Source: Sepiola atlantica (Eukaryota; Mollusca; Cephalopoda; Sepiida; Sepiolidae). Taken from it: a stretch of 64,000 bases of DNA. Location of the stretch: the NCBI GenBank assembly GCA_963556195.1, contig OY744522.1:37137983-37201982 (forward strand), read 5' to 3'. Position numbers and translations under genes: made by a program. This document shows positions 58,551 through 64,000 of the stretch, piece after piece (within the stretch, counting starts at the first letter, position 1; each line of letters begins with the position of its first letter). The notes under the pieces were generated by a model that worked only from the letters and a program-made list of their open reading frames with translations, had not been told where the DNA came from and did no database searches.

Positions 58551-59676
58551 GCCAGAAGTTTTAATCTCCTGTGAAAGTTTTAAAATGTTTTTAAAACTTA
58601 TCGTTTTTTTTTGTTTTTTTTTTAAAAATATAAAATCTCTTTAATTAATTGTATCAATAATTATAATATTACTAACGAGGAAAATATAAATATATAAAAA
58701 AATTGACAGTATGTTACAGAATATTAATTTATTACAAACTTAAAAATAAAATATATGTGCAAAAGCGGGTTTTGTTTGACAGTTTAGAGATTACTATATA
58801 TACTGTATCATTATATTTAAGTAAGCCTTCACGTTTTGATTTTAATATACTTAGGAGAGATTCGCATTTATTCATATTTAGATTAAATTAGATCAGATTG
58901 GAATATTAGATTAGCTAAATGCAGTATTCTGCATTATTTCGCAACGTATTTATTACGTCTAAAAAAAAACTGTGACTGACGTACAAACACATACGGACGG
59001 ACAAAATCCCTATTTATATAAGAAGATACCAGTGTTTCCTGCGGGCAGATGATTTATTTTGACCTTCGCTAACCATAATATTCTCAGAGGTCATGTGCTA
59101 AGAGGTCACTGACTCAAAGTAGTTCTCATTTTTCGTCACAGGTTAGAGTCCTGTCAGCTTTATCTTTAAGATTTTTCTACGTTCCACCTCATATATACTT
59201 TTTTTTTTCTACGTTCCACCTCATATATACTTACTCGTTCATGATGCAGAATTTGTCTATGCAAAACACGAGTTTCCTTTAAATCCTTTAAAATATAAAT
59301 CGATCAGAAAAACAAAGAATAAAAACGGAAGCTGATTTATAGTTGGTCATATGCTATTTTACACTGAACCCAACCTATTTCGCATTGTTTTCAAAAATAG
59401 ATATCTGCCCATATTTGTAAAACAAAATTGATCATATGTATTGATTTACAGTCCACAAGCTGACAAAAGAATCTACCACTCCCCCATCCCTTCCCAGGCA
59501 GATGGGCAAACAATCTATAGCAGCTGTCACTCGGTTCTTTGTCGGATAACATTGAAATGGCATATGCCATTCAATAAGTTTATATATATAATATATATAT
59601 GATGAATTTAGACTTATCAGGTAATTGGTATACATTTATTCCAGAAGTGCCTGATACTAAATTATTAGTAGAGCTG

Positions 59677-59710
<34 letters not shown>
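58551..59710. other. AT-rich spacer
   Basis: Includes a direct duplication TTCTACGTTCCACCTCATAT at 59173 and 59208, and a (TA)n tract at 59682-59710. No gene seen. Confidence 0.5.
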
Positions 59711-59712
<2 letters not shown>

Positions 59713-60240
59713 CGTTTTACTTCAATGGAAGTTCTCAGAAATCAAGGGGGCCCCCTACCTGAGGTTAACACTTGATCTCTATATGAGATACATAGATATT
59801 CGAATATTTCATTAAAGTTCTGCTTTACCTGTCAAATATTGAGTTAGTAAAGAAGTTAAGAACATTAATTTACCTCTCCTCAATTGACCAGTTAATTATG
59901 TTATAGTATATCTTTCTTGTGGTCTCTTGGTCTTACCGGATTCCAGGACAAAAATTCATCTAGTCTGGATGAGTATCCAGCTACGTGCTGTTACTTGAGG
60001 TAACATTACTTGGAGAAGGTGCACCATTCCTCATATGGGCCAGTGTATAGCCATGTCGAGGGGATCTTATTTGAGCTTCGAATACTATGTTATCTTGAAT
60101 ATTTGGTCAGAGTTTACTTGTAAGGTGAAGTATTCTCATGTTTGGTTGTCCTGACAAACCCTTGTACGGAGACCTAAGACACTCGAGGATCGTGTCTAGT
60201 AGGTAATTCAAACTCTCTCCGGTAGGTAGTTCAAACTCTT
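59711..60240 (+). repeat. 530-bp repeat family F, full unit
   Basis: Begins in a TTTTACTTCAATGGAAGTTC block, passes GGTCTCTTGGTCTTACCGGA and ends with GGTAATTCAAACTCTC. The next unit starts directly after, so the repeat is at least locally tandem. The unit begins beside a (TA)n tract. Confidence 0.85.
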
Positions 60241-60385
60241 TTTATTTCATTTTCCTTCAGTCGAAGTTCTCAGAAATCAAAGGGCCCTTTCCTGGGACTA
60301 ACACTTGAACTGTATATGAGATACATAGATATTCAAATATTCCATTAAAGTTCTCCTCTACCTCTCAAACGCTGTGCAAGTAAAA
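60241..60385 (+). repeat. 530-bp repeat family F, partial unit
   Basis: CAGTCGAAGTTCTCAGAAAT through CTCTCAAACGCTGTG; similarity to the full unit then stops. Confidence 0.8.
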
Positions 60386-61794
60386 AAAATTAAGCACACC
60401 AATATATATATTAGTGTGTGTTATATAAAACACAACTATTCTTAGTTGAAAACATTTAGATTTCATAAAGGCTGTTCGATTATAACAGAAGTAATAAAAA
60501 CAAGTTGAGTTCGTTGGACTTCCAGATCTTTCTTCTCCCCCCCCCCCTCTTTCTCCTTGTGTGTTGATTTACTTTTACCCAAAAGCACAAATTGAGATTA
60601 TTTTAATTTCGTTTCTATTGTCCAAATAAATGAAACTATGGAAAATGTAATTGGTTATCATAACTTGTGATTGTTGGTCAGCTTTTGCAATCATGTTGTT
60701 ATATTAAAACACAATGGTGAGTAGACTCTAGGTCATAATAACCTTTGTGCAGAATTTGGGTTTTGCAAAACTTTTTTTTTTCTCCACATTCAAATTTAAC
60801 TTTGTATATACATAATGACAGCAGTGTTAATATTAGAACAAGACAATACACCTTAAAGTTTCATAATTAAACAAAGTAAAAACCTAATGAATATGACTTA
60901 TCTTTGAATAGAGCAATGCAGTTTCTCTTATACACACAAATCACTATTAGTAATATATATCATGTCTGAGATAGTAAGTTACACTGCACACGTCCAAATT
61001 CAGATGAGACACAAGAGAAGCAAGGTCATTATGCGTCCACAGAACCCAGCATCTTTACACAACCACTAGGAAGAAAACAGGTTACACTAAATGGATCAAG
61101 TGGCCTACATCAATAAACACAGATAAAGGGGAGAAGTTTGAGTTTAATATATTGGTTAAAATTAATAGGGTGACAGAATTAATTACAAATAGGGATTAAA
61201 TACAAATCTAAATATAAATATACTTTACAAATTTCTTTAAAAAATATGATTAATATACGACTTTACACATTTCTTTAAAAAAAAAATGATTAATATACGA
61301 CTTTATAAATTCTTAATAAAATGAAATAAAACTCTTTTTTTTTTTTTAATTCGTACAATATAATTTTGCAAATGAAAGAAATAAAATGAGATTTATTAGT
61401 TGAATAACAAATAAAATTGATAAATTAAGTCCAAGTTGTAATTCCTTCCGGGTTGTAATTAATTCCAAACCCCAATTAATACAACAAACTAGACACAAGG
61501 CTCACCTAATAAAATATGTATCTCAAAGTGAACCATTGCAAAACTACTAGCTGGTATATGATCATTCCCAGTTGGGTCTCTGGTTGAGAAGGTATGGTTT
61601 TTTAAAGACCTGAAACCTTCACTGACTCCAAGAGTAACTTTACTGAGAAAGTATTTTGATTCACCATAAACGCATATAAAATGAACAACATATCTTATTT
61701 ACGTTTTTCAAGCTGGTTTCCACATCTTGATTGTTACCACAAGTTTTGTTTCGTCTTGCCCTGTGTGGAACTTGGGAACTCTCGTAGAATTTAA
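60386..61794. other. AT-rich spacer
   Basis: C11 run near 60538 and a short direct duplication (ATGATTAATATACGACTTTA) at 61247 and 61288. No gene seen. Confidence 0.5.
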
Positions 61795-61975
61795 AACCAG
61801 GGTGTCGTAGTTGGACTGGTAAGAATGTTAGGAGTTGGAGTTGGAAGTTTTAATCTCTGAAGAATCGAGTCTGTCTTATTGGAAGACTCAAAAGTAAGGA
61901 GTCTGAATTGGGATTTTTGGAATCCTGGGAATTGGTCCTACTTTATACCTTCCGACTCAGCAATCCTGTTTAAAT
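61795..61975. repeat. Dispersed repeat L, copy 3
   Basis: GTTAGGAGTTGGAGTTGGAA, TTTTAATCTCTGAAGAATCG, GTAAGGAGTCTGAATT and CTTTATACCTTCCGACTCAG, ordered as in the other two copies. Confidence 0.75.
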
Positions 61976-62289
61976 AACATTTGCCAGATCTTGTGGCATT
62001 AAAAGCCAATCGAAGAAGGCTGGAGGGCTAAATGTCCGGCAAGTTGTGATAACAATCAAGATGAGGAAATCAGTTTGGAAATCATAAATAATGAAAGTTT
62101 CTCATCCCCGAAATATGAATATTAATAGATCTTCGTGGATTTTTACAGACAGTTAATAATTATAAACTGTTTTAAGTAGTTTACAAGCTTGTAGTTATTG
62201 TTAAATCTTATTGAAACATGGCTCATGAAAGTTAAGCAACATTGAGCCTGATCAGTATTTAGATAAGTGGCCGTTTGGGAATATCAGAT

Positions 62290-62472
62290 GTCTCTATTTA
62301 CGAGGGCAGAGTTGTACACAAGGTCAATTTTTAATGTGGGAAAATCCAGCTCCCAAAAAAGGGACATACTGGGTTCCAACAAAAATTTGAATCTCCTCAG
62401 TCTAGAAGGATTTCCCCTTCACTGACCGAGGACAGAAAAGATGAAATCTAGTATCAGAACAGATATACACTT
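62290..62472 (-). repeat. U2-headed SINE-like element
   Basis: On the minus strand: AAGTGTATATCTGTTCTGAT, TTTCATCTTTTCTGTCCTCG, GTCAGTGAAGGGGAAATCCT, CTAGACTGAGGAG, then the tail TGGATTTTCCCACATTAAAA and TTGACCTTGTG. Parallel to the copies at 22.6 and 54.6 kb; the first bases of the head are lost. Confidence 0.7.
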
Positions 62473-62569
62473 AGAAATATTTATTTGCACAAACTATAAA
62501 AAATTACATTTGGAACAAATTAGGCACAAGGCCATCAAGTGTAGGGAATATGGGGGTGGTTAGTTATTC

Positions 62570-62945
62570 TTGGTCAAACATGATAAATGTCTATCCTACT
62601 CTTTAACTAGTATCACCTCAGTCGCCACAATACCACATTTACTTTAGGGTTATCCTACTTAAGATATCCCCAAATTGGTTTGAAAATTCTATCTATTCAT
62701 AAATATGGTTATATAGAGAGAAATTCATTGTAGTATGAGTTAGGGTTATAATGGAGTGTGAGAAAGAAAAGCAAAAAACGCTTAGTAAGATCTTCCAACC
62801 CTTTCTAAATAATAGATCGCTCACTGTTTTCCGGTTTGTTCAGAACCGAAAACGAGCAGGTCGATCTCTAAATGGGAATGTGATCTAAGTGGGAGGAAAA
62901 AAGAAAACTGGGGTAGATGGTGTTCCTCTGATCCTAACTAAAGGT
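62570..62945. repeat. Dispersed repeat N, copy 2
   Basis: CACCTCAGTCGCCACAATAC, GGTTATCCTACTTAAGATAT, GAGCAGGTCGATCTCTAAAT and GATGGTGTTCCTCTGATCC, ordered as in copy 1. Its last bases (ATCCTAACTAAAGG) hint at a damaged U2 head on the minus strand, too short to claim. Confidence 0.6.
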
Positions 62946-64000
62946 GTTGTATGTTAAGAAGTAAAAGTTGCTGTATAATCACTAGCTCAATTTATGCATG
63001 AACTAGTAGGGTAGAGTCAACTCACCAGCTTTGATAGGGCAACACGTGTCTGTGATAGAAAACTCTGAACTAACACCATTCTCTGCTTATCTCGGGATTG
63101 CATCCTGCCATCTGAGTTTGTTTTTTCCCCATAGACAATAAATAAGGTATACCAGATCAGGGTAAATGTGGTTGGAGATTGCATAACTCTTGCTTCATTA
63201 TAAACTCATCACACAGCCACCTGTTCAGGGGGTATCCATTGTCTCTAGAGAGGAGCTCAACAACCAGCCTGTGAAGGTGCTGATTGTAACACAATAGAAA
63301 GAAGGGAGAAGAAAGAAAAGACATTTTACAATTCAATCTTATCTGCTCTATCAGGTCATATTGACCTTACTTGTGACACTTTCTGTGTTTTTTCTTGTTT
63401 TGCTTTCAATTTAAGAAACTAGGTGAGTGGTTGATGCTTAGTTCAGCAATGTTTCACAAATGACTTTTCTCCGTATACTTTCCATTCTGTCCTTCTTCCT
63501 CACTCTGTTCCCCTCTCTCAAATCAGCCCTTCTCTCTTCAAATTGGCCCTTAGTTTATAATCGATTCTTAACTTCACAGCTTCCCAACGAACTCACTATT
63601 TCTCTCGCTCACTCCCTCCTTTAGGCATGTGACGTCACTTTCGTTTCTAGTATACAGTAGGTCGAGGTGACATCTGAGTGCCGAAGTTGACCCTTGGAAT
63701 CTAATTTCCTGTTAACGCCCCTCTGCAGAATTCAAATAATCAGATATGTACTAGTGAACGTACCCCTTACTTTTTAACATCTCTCAAGTTTGCTCTTCTC
63801 TGTCCGTCTCAAATAAAATGCTGAATTGATCAGAATAGACCGTAGTCAGATGGAGCAACATTTAAACTTTAGGGTGGATATGGCAGAACTTTCACACCAT
63901 CCAATTTAATTTTGTTCCTAGTCTTTCTGTTAGTATGCAGTTTTACATGAAGGGTTGCCGATATGAGTCTTTTGATGAAGCCTTTCAATAATTTTTAGAT
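62946..64000. other. Unassigned sequence to the window edge
   Basis: CT-rich stretches at 63480-63615 and a full CRE-type palindrome TGACGTCA at 63630-63637. No convincing exon or repeat recognised. Confidence 0.45.

Noticed and set aside
63630..63637. CRE palindrome TGACGTCA as a promoter element
   Set aside because: The same 8-mer also occurs at 37392 and 49297; three in 64 kb is not far from chance and no first exon is evident.
1..64000. CRISPR array or prokaryotic operon
   Set aside because: Tandem repeats here have no unique spacers of constant size, and the window has animal-type retrotransposons, MITEs and microsatellites.
1..64000. tRNA or 5S rRNA genes
   Set aside because: Only isolated B-box-like words (GGTTCGA near 3850, GGTTCGACTCC near 13502) were seen, without acceptor stems or A boxes.

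Overview
This is an AT-rich, gene-poor, repeat-dense stretch of an animal nuclear genome. It holds long homopolymers, many (TA)n tracts, interstitial TTAGGG-type telomere repeats, CR1/Jockey-type LINE fragments, a mariner transposase remnant and many hairpin-forming MITEs. An invertebrate, perhaps a marine spiralian such as a mollusc, fits best, but nothing here fixes the species. No intact conserved host gene was recognised. The longest open frame belongs to a retrotransposon.

Layout. Bases 1-1783 are the right part of a very homogeneous 66-bp satellite; every unit carries, on the minus strand, a piece of the U2 snRNA 5' region including the branch-point-recognition sequence. Degenerate relatives follow (to about 2.6 kb). 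A 5'-truncated non-LTR retrotransposon with reverse transcriptase, zinc knuckle and C-terminal restriction-like endonuclease lies at 4.86-6.88 kb inside a 38-bp minisatellite. Between 7.3 and 10.2 kb are two LINE remnants, a broken gag-protease region with a CCCH finger, and a 33-bp minisatellite. From 10 to 24 kb the DNA is AT-rich with many foldback elements, several nested. A perfect 25-bp minisatellite lies at 28.8-29.2 kb. At 30.2-31.5 kb are the only candidates for host coding sequence: a short secreted cysteine-rich peptide frame (minus) and a decayed reading frame with a polyadenylation signal (plus). The remainder to 64 kb is AT-rich DNA with MITEs, a mariner remnant, LINE remnants (53 kb, 57 kb), a 530-bp tandem family (38.4 kb and 59.7-60.4 kb) and scattered copies of a U2-headed SINE-like repeat.

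Two themes tie the window together. First, U2-snRNA-like sequence recurs in two repeat families: the 66-bp satellite with its dispersed monomers, and a SINE-like element with a shared non-U2 tail (21.7, 22.6, 33.4, 54.6, 56.2 and 62.4 kb). Second, five otherwise different MITEs share GGT...ACC ends and 8-bp target duplications (two with one mismatch), suggesting one transposase clan. All identifications come from reading the sequence by eye; no database search was run.
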